Source: Stromatinia cepivora (lineage: Eukaryota > Ascomycota > Leotiomycetes > Helotiales > Sclerotiniaceae). Taken from it: DNA of 64,000 bases. The notes beneath the pieces were generated by a model. That model was not told the origin of the DNA, did no database searches, and saw only the letters and a program-made list of their open reading frames with translations. Where the stretch lies: contig RCTD01000018.1 in the NCBI GenBank assembly GCA_014898415.1, positions 315,001 through 379,000 of the forward strand. The letters are read 5' to 3'. Both the position numbers and the translations under genes were made by a program. Shown here in pieces: positions 45,662 through 56,478 of the stretch. The stretch's first letter is position 1; each line of letters opens with the position of its first letter.

Positions 45662-46316
45662 CTAAAGGAATGCATAATCTTTGACCTTAAGATATATAGC
45701 ACAAAATGCGACACTAGGTACTGCCCATAGGATGTTCAGCTCAATCACCGACCAAATCCAGATAGTTCCTATTGGCGGAGCTTGCTTCATGATGGCGAAA
45801 CTACCATATTCGTTTGTAATATGAATAAGATAACATCCAGCGGTTATGCTAGTTGCGAAAAAGAAGATTTCATGTAGGTAGTGATACGCTTTGGCAGGTA
45901 GTCGGGGAAATAAGTGTGAAGGTTCGCGATGTGGATGAAAGGCGTAAAATAGGAGCCAAATGACTGCCGGAATCAGAAACTTTACTACTATACCCAAACA
46001 CGATATAAAACTTACCAGGGCATGCTTGTAGAGTTCTAGATATTATCCCCTTCCAGACAACTTCTTCGGCGTATTGATGAGTAACCAATACATCCAAGGT
46101 GAAATGTAACATCGTAAGACTGATTGTCCATAATATCGAATCTCCTAGCCTTCCTATTAGGATCTCTTCGTTTTCTGCATCTAGTTCAGCCTGACGCTGC
46201 CGTTGAGCTTCACTTAGATTTCGTTTCTCTGCGATGTCGAGAAGAGTTTCGAGGGATGGATCAGGGCCAGATCTATCAGGTTGTTTGAGTTTAAGTTTCC
46301 GTTCTTTACCGGGCAT
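45662..46316 (-). CDS. Fungal membrane protein, DUF7719-like
   Basis: Two exons, 46316-46016 and 45963-45662, 200 residues. Basic N-terminus (MPGKERKLKLKQPDRSG), then a soluble helical part, then ISLTMLHFTLDVLVTHQYAEE and, across the intron, QACPVIWLLFYAFHPHRE. Next come IFFFATSITAGCYLIHITNEYG, MKQAPPIGTIWIWSVIELN and a last helix. This order of HFTLDVLVHHQY-like, FHPHR and QAPPLGTLWIW motifs marks a fungus-specific family with four or so membrane helices and no known function (I recall it as DUF7719). Join at the intron is chosen so that ACP-V-IWLLF is continuous. Confidence 0.7.
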
Positions 46317-46833
46317 GATGACCGATATTTCGTGATGAATGATGTTATACCGTCTTCGCTTGCTATCAAAAAGAGTATAAACACTACTTGAAATACTGTA
46401 AGCCTTGTCGTCTGAAGGTAGTTGGAATTTGATGCAGATACGTACACCGAATAATCAAGGCTGATTGATGATTTTACCATCAGACGAAAGGCTGCAGGAT
46501 ACCGGTACTCGATTAGTCCGTGTTCATGCAAAAGCAACAAATTTCATCCCGTACATAGGTACATACATATTAAACCTTGTCATTTTGAAGGACATCCATG
46601 GATTGGTCAGTTTTTGATCCGATCCCTTGCAGTAAACCTTGATATATTTATTAGCGCAAGGCTCAAGGACCCAATTATTTCTTGACCGACAAACCCAGTG
46701 ATTAATGATTTTCCACTCGTTTCTATCCACCAACCCCTCACAACTCCAAAACAACCCATTTTATACTCACTGTCGCTCCATTTCATTACATCTCCACTTC
46801 TCCAACAAATCTCTTCCCTTAAATACTTCCGAA

Positions 46834-47806
46834 ATGCCCAAAATGCAATGGACATATTTACTTACTATCCCCATCATCACTTTCGCTGCATGGCAATATA
46901 CTGTCACAGTTGTTAACTCCAAATTTCCAAAACTTCGTAACAAGAAGATATGTTTATTAATAGCGCATCCTGATGATGAGGCTATGTTTTTTGCGCCTGC
47001 TATGCAAGCTCTAACAGATCCGGAACTTGGAAATCATGTTAAAATTCTCTGTTTGAGTAGTGGTAAGTAAACAAGGTGCATGAGATGGAGATGAGCATAT
47101 ATTGATGTGCAGTAGGTGATGCAGATGGGTTAGGGGAAACAAGGAAGAAGGAACTTGTTAAGAGCGGGATGCAGTTGGGTTTGCGACAAGAGAATGATGT
47201 TTTTGTTTTTACGAGTCCGTATGTCTTCCTGAAATCTTGTCGCATAGCTACTATTTATGCTAATCGTTTTTCTCAAACAGAGATTTCCCAGATAGTATGA
47301 CGAAGACATGGGATAAGGAAAAGATAGCTAATCTTCTCGCCTCTGCGTTTTGCCCTCCTCATACAAGAAAAGCAAACCTTTCAACTGCGCCAACCGCAAC
47401 CATCGATGTTATTTTGACTTTCGACGCTCATGGGGTCTCTTCACACCCAAATCATATTTCCTTATACCACGGCTCTCGAACCTTAATCGCATCTATGATG
47501 CGAGATTGTCCAGGATGGCAGTGTCCTATTGATCTTTATACTCTCACCAGTGTCTCGGTTTTCCGAAAATACACATCCATATTAGATACCTTGAACACTA
47601 TGGTTGTCACCGCATTTTCGAAGCGAGAAATAGGCGATCACCCAAGTCCTTTGTTAATGGTGAGCGGCGTGGGACAACTTAGAACTGCGCAAAAGGCCAT
47701 GACAACAGCACATAAGAGTCAGATGAGGTGGTTTAGGTGGGGATGGATTGGAACGTCAAGATATATGGTCATTAATGATTTGAAGTTGGAAAAGGTTGTC
47801 GTGTAA
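46834..47806 (+). CDS. GPI12: N-acetylglucosaminyl-phosphatidylinositol de-N-acetylase (PIG-L/Gpi12)
   Basis: Three exons, 46834-47062, 47116-47218 and 47281-47806, 285 residues. The N-terminus is a membrane helix (TYLLTIPIITFAAWQYTV), giving an ER-membrane protein with the catalytic domain facing the cytosol. The PIG-L signature AHPDDEAMFF is at about residues 45-54, followed by LCLSSGDADGLGETRKKEL, FDAHGVSSHPNH (metal ligand region) and QMRWFRWGWIGTSRYM near the C-terminus. It catalyses the second step of GPI-anchor synthesis: removal of acetate from GlcNAc-PI. Size and motif match Gpi12. Both introns fall within the conserved catalytic region and are needed for continuity. Confidence 0.9.
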
Positions 47807-48454
47807 GAGGGCATCGGAAATGCACAGGTAGGGGATAGGAAAAAGAGAGAACGAAAGGAGAAGTGTTTACAGTGCAGTGCACAGTACAAACCACCTTTGA
47901 TGAACATCTTCTCTTGCGCATAAGAGAGTATGAATGGATGAGAGATGAGAAATGCGTATACGATGTCAGCAAGTTTTTTTTTATCTCGTTTCTGTATTGT
48001 TTGTTATTTTTTTGTTCTCTTCCGCAAGATGCCTACAGATCGGGCTAAAAAGTCATCAGCCTTTCATCAAACTTGCATGTTGTATTTAGAAAGATCTTGC
48101 TTTACTTCATGATACCGAATATTATAAACTATGATTCATTTCATTTAATTTCCCTTATTTGCTCAATTCAGTGTTCTACAGTAGAGCTCCAAACATTCAT
48201 AGGTTAATTTGATCTTCAGTAATTGTCATATTACCAAAAAATCGGGACATTTGATATCCATCCTTTTTAAAGTCCAGTCACATAGAGTATAAAGTTCTAT
48301 ACGGTTGTCAATTTGCCTACCTCAAATACCACCACTAGCCATCATCAAGCCAGCCATAAAAGCCAGATACACAAGCAAATTGACAAAATCATCGTTAGGC
48401 AGCGCGAAAGCAAAGCGGAACGGTTGATAGGTTGTTGCATCAAATCATTATAAT
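47807..48454. other. Intergenic region, 0.65 kb
   Basis: The 3' flank of the PIG-L gene and promoter of the next gene. Short antisense frames near 47719-47972 are not convincing. No gene seen. Confidence 0.45.
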
Positions 48455-49164
48455 ATGTCTTCAAAAAAAAGTGGGAAAGTGGTAAGAATTTTTTTTAATT
48501 TTTTTTTCTTCTTAAGCTACTGTTACAAAATCCCCAAATCGCGTTGGGTGGAGTTTTGACTTGCTTTACCTGAAATTTATCTTTTAAATATCTAGCATTA
48601 AGGTTTTGGAGTTCTAAGTCTATGACTGGATCTATTTCTTATTCCTATTGCGCCCCCTGACCATAATTCATATAGTTTCGCAAAACTCCTCTAGCACCCA
48701 AATCGACAAACACTCTCATATCGAAATCAAATACGCAAGAATCAACTTCGCTATCTCAATCTTCCCGAGTTTCCCATCAAAAGATTATCCATAATCAATA
48801 TCGATATCCAAATCAGCAACAAGAAGAAGAAGCACAAGCACAAAAACAAGAAGAAAATGAGCAAAATCTCGACACAATAGGCACACTCACATTAACAAAT
48901 GCAAAATTAGAAGAAAGGATATTGCAGTTAGAGGGAAGGGAAAAAGTATTGGAGGATAGGATTAGAGAATTGGAGAGGGGAGGGAGGGTTTGGAGGGAGC
49001 GGAGTTGGGGGTTGGAGGAGAGGGTGGAGGAGTTGGAGGGACAGAGGGAAATGGATGTGAGGATGTTGTTGTGGATGAGGGTGGAGGTTGCGAGGTTTGG
49101 GGTGTGGTGGAGGTGGGTTGAGGGTGGTGGGAGGGAGAGGATGAATGAGGGGGGGCCGAGATAA
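48455..49164 (+). CDS. Small coiled-coil protein, function unknown
   Basis: Two exons, 48455-48481 and 48676-49164, about 171 residues. Exon 1 encodes MSSKKSGKV; the 194 bp intron has a T-rich middle and a TATAG acceptor, and joins to FRKTPLAPKSTNTL. The N-terminal half is Ser/Gln/Glu-rich (QQQEEEAQAQKQEENEQ). The second half is a long charged helix with heptad character (LEERILQLEGREKVLEDRIRELE). A Trp-rich end (RFGVWWRWVEGG) finishes it. Looks like a fungus-specific coiled-coil protein; I cannot name a family. The first exon is a guess supported only by frame and splice signals. Confidence 0.5.
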
Positions 49165-50223
49165 AGGGAGGGGAACTGGGAGTGGGTAGTGGATCTTGAG
49201 ATGGGAATAGGGGTGAGAGGTGAAGGAGGGGGGTAGGAGGGATGGGAGGAGGAAGTGGAAAGTGGTGGAAGGGGATGGGATGCGTGAGTAAACAGAATGT
49301 GAAAAGAAGATGGGTGGAAAGAGATTAAAGGGCCTGAGGGGGCAAGAACCGAATAAAAGCTTCCTGAATCATCGTTGTTAAGGGAGATGCATCGATATTC
49401 ATGTGTGACTGGTGAATATTCGGAGAAGGTTAGTTTTGAGGCCACTTTTTGAATATCAGCAGTTTGTGTCCTTTCAGAGAGAGGGCTTGAAAGTATTCAT
49501 TCATTAAAGGCTTTCAATGGGAGTTCGGTCGATAAAAAGCCCGTCTCTTAGCAATTTACTAGTGAATGAATGAATGCAAATAAATCTAAAAGCAAAAAAA
49601 AAAAGGAATATGGAGAGATATCTAGGTAAGATTACAACGCTATTGAGATGAAAGATTCAATGGAGCAAATTAGCAAACACCCGCCCGCTTCCCTCCCCCA
49701 CCCCGACGCCCCCAAATGTAAGAGTTCTTCAAGGTTTTCTGGTTATATATTAATACACTTATTAGCTAATTTTTCTCTGGTTCCTCATATTCCCTTACAT
49801 TTCCTAGCTTGACACCTTATACATCTCAGATCCTCAGATCAGCTGTCCTAACACTATTACTCACCTTAAATCAACCAATCGAATTTACTCGATGCCTTTT
49901 GAACCGTTCGCCTCGAGCACTGCATAGTCTTGCAGGACCGCCAAAATGGCACATTAAAAAATTAACCTCGAATTTGAAACCCATTCTGACTTCTCAATTG
50001 AATCAGAACTTAACCCTAAATCACAGTCAGATTCTTCAGAGTATAATCTCTCAGCCCCAAGAAGCATTTTAATCCTCATGAGCAGCGCCATAATAAACGC
50101 AGAATCCTCCGTGTATTGAAACCCAACCAAAATCAAGAAAAAAAAGACAGAGATAGGTACTGGGCACGCAAAGTAGCAAAATTACTAAAATCACCACACA
50201 AATCTTGCATCAAATCTTGCATC
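49165..50223. other. Unassigned 1.06 kb before the (TACAAA)n array
   Basis: Open frames 49809-50072 and 50116-50373 (plus) are adjacent in different frames. The second reads KPNQNQEKKDRDRYWARKVAKLL and runs into the repeat. The text looks protein-like but has neither a start nor an end I can defend, so no gene is called. Confidence 0.3.
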
Positions 50224-50371
50224 AAATACAAATACAAATACAAATACAAATACAAATACAAATACAAATACAAATACAAATACAAATACAAATACAAATA
50301 CAAATACAAATACAAATACAAATACAAATACAAATACAAATACAAATACAAATACAAATACAAATACAAAT
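50224..50371 (+). repeat. (TACAAA)n hexanucleotide array, about 24 copies
   Basis: Almost perfect hexamer repeat of about 148 bp. The frames through it read only Lys-Tyr or Leu-Tyr dipeptides, and no stop is present in any of several frames, so the long open frames across it are artefacts. Confidence 0.95.
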
Positions 50372-52904
50372 AGGAGATATAGATGATAGATACGGAGTCC
50401 GCTAAAATGATAGAGGATTTGTATATGAAGAAGGCGGGGTTGGGATGTAATGTCCATGTTGGGGTTTTGAGGGAGTTGGTTGGGGATGGGGATGGGGGGT
50501 GAAGGGGGTGGGGGGAATGATGGTGGAGAAGTGATTGGAGAGGGGGAAAGGGATGGAGCTTAAGGGGGTGGAGGGGAGGAGGGGGAGGTTGTTGGGCTAG
50601 AAAAGAAGAGGGGTTTGAATGTTGGGTGAGGAAAAGGGCGTGAAAGAAGGGAGTGGATTGGGAAGAGGAATAGAGATGAGGAATCGGGGTTGTGTGAGGG
50701 GAATACGGAAAGGGGGAAGGGATAAAAGAATGAATGTCCAGATTAATATTCATAGGAAATTATATCGCACGTTGCAAAATGCGTTCTGTGGTGTGTGAAT
50801 ATTAGCCGGAAATATTATACTTGTGCTCCAGGACGGTGCATTTCTCTCAAAGGAAGAACGTTCACTTCCGGTGTATACGATGAGGATAAAGAAAAGCTAT
50901 GATAATATCAAAATGTTGATGTATTGCTTTATTACCGATCCATTAGTTTAGACATATCAGAACCAAACCTATAGCTACAATTCAGAGTGAGATTTAAAAA
51001 ATACATACCTCCCCCATAAATCCACCTCTCTCCCTCACAATATCCAACATCCAACCACCAACAAGCAAAAGCCAACACACAAACCAAAAATTCAAACACC
51101 GCGCTTAGAATCCCCCCAAAATCCATAAGTTTCCCCATCTTTAGATATAGGAAAAATTCAAAGGGATATGAAGTATATTCCAAATATACAAAGAATCTTT
51201 CGTATAGTATCAAACTAACACCGTGACCAGGAATAGCAATGCATCCTGGAACCACACACTCTTCCAGCAAACACACTTCTTGAGATAATATCAGGCAGCG
51301 ATAACAGAATTGGTATGTGGAAACGTTACGACATATCAGACAGGCCGTGCCAGAAGTCTATCCTTCGGGGATTGAGCCCACCGAACCCGATGCAAATCAT
51401 CATTTCTAGTGCACTTAATATTGAAAGTACAATACTCTACTCTTCATCCATTTACTTTACACGATAGAATAAAGAGGGATGTGGTAAATGACAGGTATGT
51501 TGTTATCTAGTCTTGGAGAACGACTGGATTAGTCTTTACAATGGCTCGATATAGCGAGCATTACGAATCGTAGGGCACTAGCCCTTTACTGGCACATCCG
51601 GGTACTTTGTAGTCTTTAGCACAGCCATAAGCCATGTCTTGGATCCACTCTTCATTCGCTTCCCCTGCTTCACTATCATATTCCGCCCAACAATCTTCAG
51701 CGTTGACCCGTCGAGTCCTGTAATCTTTACTGCATATCTACTTTAGAGTGTTCGGCCTGCAAATCTGTTCGTAAAGCCTAAACAGCCTACACTACGGAGA
51801 TACAATATCCTTTTTCAAAACCCATCACCAACTATCCTACGCTCCTGCAGTTCTTCATCACTAACGATTATCATCCGCTTCGGCTCAAACACAAGATTCC
51901 CTTCTCGTCCCACTAAAGCATCACGTTCCTAGGGTGTTCAATTCAAACTTCCTGTTAAATACGTGCAATAGATTGAGAGGGCGGAAGGGCGGCTGATAGA
52001 CTGATATGGCGCTACCTTGCAGTGTAATTTAGGCATAGGAATAAAACCTTGACATATTGAGTGGATAAGGATTTTACTTTTTTCAACCCTGATCAATTGT
52101 ATCCCTATCTCTTCATGGTTTTGTGTATTGATAGACGTAAGGAGGATATTCCGCTCGAATGGTGGATTTTATATCTTGGGTGAAACTTATTCTTCATATA
52201 GAGCGCAGTGGGCAGGCAGAAAGTTCCTGCGCACTTTCGTTCGCTTTTGACCCCTATGCCCAGGCTGATAACATTACTCTCAAGGCGGGTAATAATCCTC
52301 TTGTCAAATTACTTAAAAGCATAGGGAGAGGAGTTAACTTATTGGAATTCATCATGGAGTACATCAAAGCTATCACACCCCTATTCCCAAATTTTACAGC
52401 ATATAGACCTCGCAGTCAACTGCCTAAAGCCCCTGCAGTTTCACGGTATCAAAGCCTAAATTACAAAGCTTTAAAGCCTAAAGCATGAAAGCATGCAGGT
52501 GTGACGTCTGCCTAATTGCTTACATAAGTATTTTCAAAGTTGGTCAAAGCTCAAGCTCAACTCAATCTATCTTATCATGGAAGCTTCAAGCTTCTTCAAT
52601 TAATTCCCCTCCATTCTTCATACAACCAGTGTTTGAATCAAAATTTCTTGAGCCTTTATTGTGATATTTTGAAAGTCTAGGAGTTCCTTCAGACTTATTC
52701 GAAACTTCCCCATCTCGCACTTCTCAAAGAGAAAATAGGAAACAGAGAAATATTGTTTCGGCGACAGTTTAAAAAGAAGTACGACCCGCGTTTGGTGAGC
52801 TGCAGAAAGCTTACGGAAGGAGGTCGGCCGCGGGTATAAATTGATAAATACCTTCATTTGATCCAGACCTTCTTTCATTTCATCTCACCATATCAGCAGC
52901 AAAT
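50372..52904. other. Long intergenic region, 2.5 kb
   Basis: Starts G/A-rich (about 50440-50720), giving Pro-rich antisense frames by bias only. The frame 52159-52488 (plus) and the minus frames 50932-51276 and 52618-52878 have no recognisable product. TACGGAGT-type motifs at 50391 and 51793. The end is the promoter of the zinc-finger gene. No RNA gene identified. Confidence 0.4.
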
Positions 52905-55009
52905 ATGGCACCAACCTCATATCGCGTTGGTATGTATTTCCTCTTCCGTTTTCGTCACAATTGCAAACTACTCTTGTCTGCACGTGATAGCGCGTCTTGT
53001 CCTTTAATGAATCGTTCATTCTTGATATGCGAGTTTGAACATGATTAGATTATAGTTTACTGACTATATTATAGAACTCGCAACTACTGCACGTGCTGGA
53101 TGCAATAATCTGGAATGTAAAAATGCTGGTATTAAGATTCAAAAAAATGAATTGAGACTTGGTACTTGGGTTGAGATTAAGGATCATGGAGGTTGGCAAT
53201 GGAAACATTGGTATGTTGATATCCTTTATTCAGTTTTGGATAAATTGATTGTTCATGCATATATTTTTTTATATCACAATGATCTTCAACACCAGTCATG
53301 CATTCCTACAAGCTATTACTAATGTGAAATTAGGGGATGTGTCACTGGAAAACAACTCGAAAATATGAGAACTTACCTCAAAGACGGTAAGGGTGGCTAT
53401 ATGTGGGATAAGTTGGATGGTTATAACGATGGTGGAAAGGGTAGTTTGGATGATCACCCTGAAATGCAGGAGAAGGTCAGAAGAGTTGTTACTCAAGGAT
53501 TTATTGATCCTGAGGATTGGAAAGGTGTATGTATTCTCATTTCTCCCCTTCCACTTTAACAATCCAGATCAAAATTGACTGACAAAAAAACAGGACCCAG
53601 AGATGAATACCCTTGGCCAATCAGGAACTCGTACCGCCGAATCAAAGAAAAAGATCAAGGAGCAGAAATCAGCCGACATGGGTGATCTAACTGAACTTCA
53701 AGCAAAATGGGACGAAGCCGAAAAAGAGAAACAGGAATTGATTGATGATGGAAAGGAGAATGGTATGAAAGTTAAGGCTCTAAATAAGAAGATTGCGGAG
53801 TTTTCAAAGGAAATGAACACTCGTCGTAAGGAAGAGGAGAAACAAAAGGCGAATATAGAAAGAAGTGCAGTTGGGGCTGAGGGCGCTAATACACCAAAGA
53901 AGAGAAGTAGAGTGAAGAAAGAAAATGATGAGGAGGAACAAGAGGATGAGAAACCTGTGAAGAAGAAGAGAGGTGGAAAAATTAAGAAGGAAGAGGATTC
54001 CGAAGAGGAGGTTATGCCTGTTAAGAAAGTTCGTGGAAAAAAGACTGCGGCAAAGAAGGAAGAAGAAGAGGATGACGATGAGGAGGAAGAAGCCAGACCC
54101 GTTCCTGCAAAGAAGACCCTAGGAAAGACATCTGCAGTCAAGAAGGAAGAGGATGTTGAAGACGAGGAGGAAGTGAAGCCTGCTCTCGCCAAGAGATCCC
54201 GCGGAAAGGTAGTCAAGCAAGAAGAGAATACCGAAGACGAGGGAGAAACTAAAGCTCCCACCAAGAACTCCAGAGGAAAAACATCTGTAGTTAAGAAGGA
54301 AAAAGATGTTAAGGATAACAAGAAGGGATATGGACCTATCCTCACAAAAGCTGGCCACAGTCCCACCATGAACTTTAGGGGAAAGCTAATTGCTCTCAAG
54401 AAAGGAGAAGATACTGAAGACGAGGAAGAAGCCAAACCCGTTCCCACTAAGAAATCTCGCGCCAAGACACCAGTCATTAAAAAGGAGGTCAAGGAGGAGG
54501 AGGATGAAATATCAACCAAATCAGCTCCAGTTGCAAAGAAAGGCCGCAAGAACTCGAAGAAAGTTAAGAAGGAAGAACCTGAATCAGGAACTCCAGACCT
54601 GGTTTCTGATGATGATACTTCCAGGAATCAGAAAGCCGAACCTCTTGATGAGGAGATGAAGGATGAGGAAGATGAAGAAGAAGAAGAAGTTAAGCCGGTA
54701 AAGAAGGCTAGAGGGTAAGTTTCCTACATTTTCTTTTGTTATATTTTCAGGATCGATGAGTGTGTGATATTAAGAAATGATGTAGAAGACCCGGAAAGAA
54801 GACAAGAGCTTGATCGAAATTCTGTGAATTTTTTAGCCTCTATCAGACACCGTCAGATTGGCATAATGTATCGAGGCCGTGCTCTCAGAGGTAATGAGCT
54901 GCGTCTCTTGGCTGCAGTAATGAGATCTGGGGTCTTCGACGTAGAAATTGATGAACGGGGCATATTTAAGAATGGAATGGAATGTTACGATAGAATTTTG
55001 AGGAACTAG
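52905..55009 (+). CDS. PARP-type zinc-finger nuclear protein with acidic/basic repeats
   Basis: Five exons: 52905-52929, 53075-53210, 53334-53526, 53594-54714 and 54751-55009, 577 residues. Residues about 9-100 form a PARP-type zinc finger (TTARAGCNNLECKNAGIKI ... LGTWVEIKDHG, WKHWGCVT), a nick- or break-sensing DNA-binding module. Residues 140-190 are helical and charged (ELQAKWDEAEKEKQELIDDG). The middle third is a run of repeated blocks such as KSRAKTPVIKKE, EDEEEVKPA and KRSRGKVVK, alternating acidic and Lys-rich segments. The last 85 residues form a separate compact domain (GIMYRGRALRGNELRLLAAVMRSG) joined by the last intron. Likely nuclear, DNA-damage or chromatin related; this is inference from the finger. 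PARP catalytic sequence is absent. Confidence 0.75.
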
Positions 55010-55377
55010 GTCATGTGAAAGAATGATTGCTATGGAGGAGAGGTGTGTAAGAAAATAAATAGGAATAAATCCAGAATTAATAGGTGTGGTTGTCAACAAG
55101 GATTCTTGGGAGAGAAGGATGTAAGAAACAGTAATTCACGGTTCATAATTCATAAGTTCATATTCACAAATCAAATTAGCTAGGTAGTTACTAGGTAGCG
55201 AGTCGCAATGTATTAAATCCCTACAGTTTGAGAAAGAAGAACATTCATGGTGATATTCATGAAATCCAGTAATAAATATTCTCTAGTTAGATTGATATCT
55301 CAGAGAACAAACAACCCGACTTCGATTGTATTAATTCATGTTTCGAAGTTTCATACTTTCGAATGGCTATTTTGATG

Positions 55378-55466
55378 TAAGATTTAAGATTTAAGATTTA
55401 AGATTTAAGATTTAAGATTTAAGATTTAAGATTTAAGATTTAAGATTTAAGATTTAAGATTTAAGA
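55378..55466 (+). repeat. (AAGATTT)n heptamer array, about 12.7 copies
   Basis: Perfect 7 bp repeat over about 89 bp. Confidence 0.95.
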
Positions 55467-55654
55467 CTTGATGTATATTTTAGAATGTTATTTTTGGTGG
55501 TATTTATCTTTTGGAGGAATTGGGGATGGGGATGGGAATTGAAAAGAAGGAATGAGGGAATGAAGGTATTTAAATGAATAAAAAGGGAGAGAGTGGATGA
55601 GGAAACCGAACCGAATAAGTGAAGTGGATGAGGAAGTCGGGTATTAAGAAAGAT

Positions 55655-55713
<59 letters not shown>

Positions 55714-55714
55714 A
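55655..55714 (+). repeat. (GAAA)n array
   Basis: About 15 copies of GAAA, ending in an A-run. Confidence 0.95.
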
Positions 55715-55763
55715 AAAAAAGAAAGATGTATTGGAATTTTATTTAGATTAGATTATTTTATTT

Positions 55764-55764
<1 letters not shown>

Positions 55765-55823
<59 letters not shown>
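55765..55823 (+). repeat. (TGAT)n array
   Basis: About 14-15 copies of TGAT in a row. Confidence 0.95.
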
Positions 55824-55932
55824 GATTGGCGTTGTACTCCGTGGATATACTAGGTAGATATGTATAAATTGATATTAAAATAAAGATTTTATAATAATAA
55901 TTTGATAACTTGTAAAAGGATATTCAAAATGT

Positions 55933-56029
55933 TATCTAGTATCTAGTATCTAGTATCTAGTATCTAGTATCTAGTATCTAGTATCTAGTATCTAGTATCT
56001 AGTATCTAGTATCTAGTATCTAGTATCTA
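55933..56029 (+). repeat. (TATCTAG)n heptamer array, about 13-14 copies
   Basis: Perfect 7 bp repeat over about 97 bp, followed by diverged copies (catctaa, catttat) to about 56055. Confidence 0.95.
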
Positions 56030-56478
56030 ACATCTAACATCTAACATTTATCATCTATCAAAAAGTATGAGTCAATTAATCACCGATATAATCCTACTAT
56101 AATCATATTACTGCTCTCTAGAAAGCAAGCATTTCGGTAGATATCATATAGTTAGGTAGGTAGGTAATGTATAGAAATACCAGGACCTATGATTATATAA
56201 TATATAATATATAATCTTTTGTACATACATATTTAGATAAAGGGAGAGGGTTCCCTCTTCTTCCTTTGAAAGAATCAATTATTTATTTATCATCTATTCT
56301 TTCTATATAAATAAGACTTAGCATTTATGTACAATCTAACCAATTGTTTAATCTATTAATTCTACTATTTGAATTGTTTATAATGTAGATCTTTCAATAC
56401 GCCCTCTCTCTTCCCCTCGCAGCATGCTATCGGGACGCATGTATCTCGACTCTTCCAATTTCACACTAGACACTCCTT

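Larger units (their letters stand above)
55010..56478. other. Repeat-rich intergenic region, 1.5 kb
   Basis: Between the 3' ends of the zinc-finger gene and MED17 (convergent). Four different tandem arrays lie within about 650 bp; see separate entries. TACTCCGTG at 55835-55843. No gene seen. Confidence 0.7.

Noticed and set aside
50133..50753. Minus-strand ORF of 206 codons across the hexamer array
   Set aside because: Composed of (YL)n and Pro/His/Ser bias from G-rich DNA.
51360..51400. Possible tRNA-like T-arm (ggggattgagccc)
   Set aside because: No complete cloverleaf around it.
52159..52488. 109-codon plus-strand ORF
   Set aside because: No recognisable motifs and no start or splice context that supports a gene.
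53698..54549. Long minus-strand ORF (283 codons) opposite the zinc-finger gene
   Set aside because: It is the complement of Lys/Glu-rich repeats (GAAGAG, AAGAAG), giving Ser/Phe-rich nonsense.
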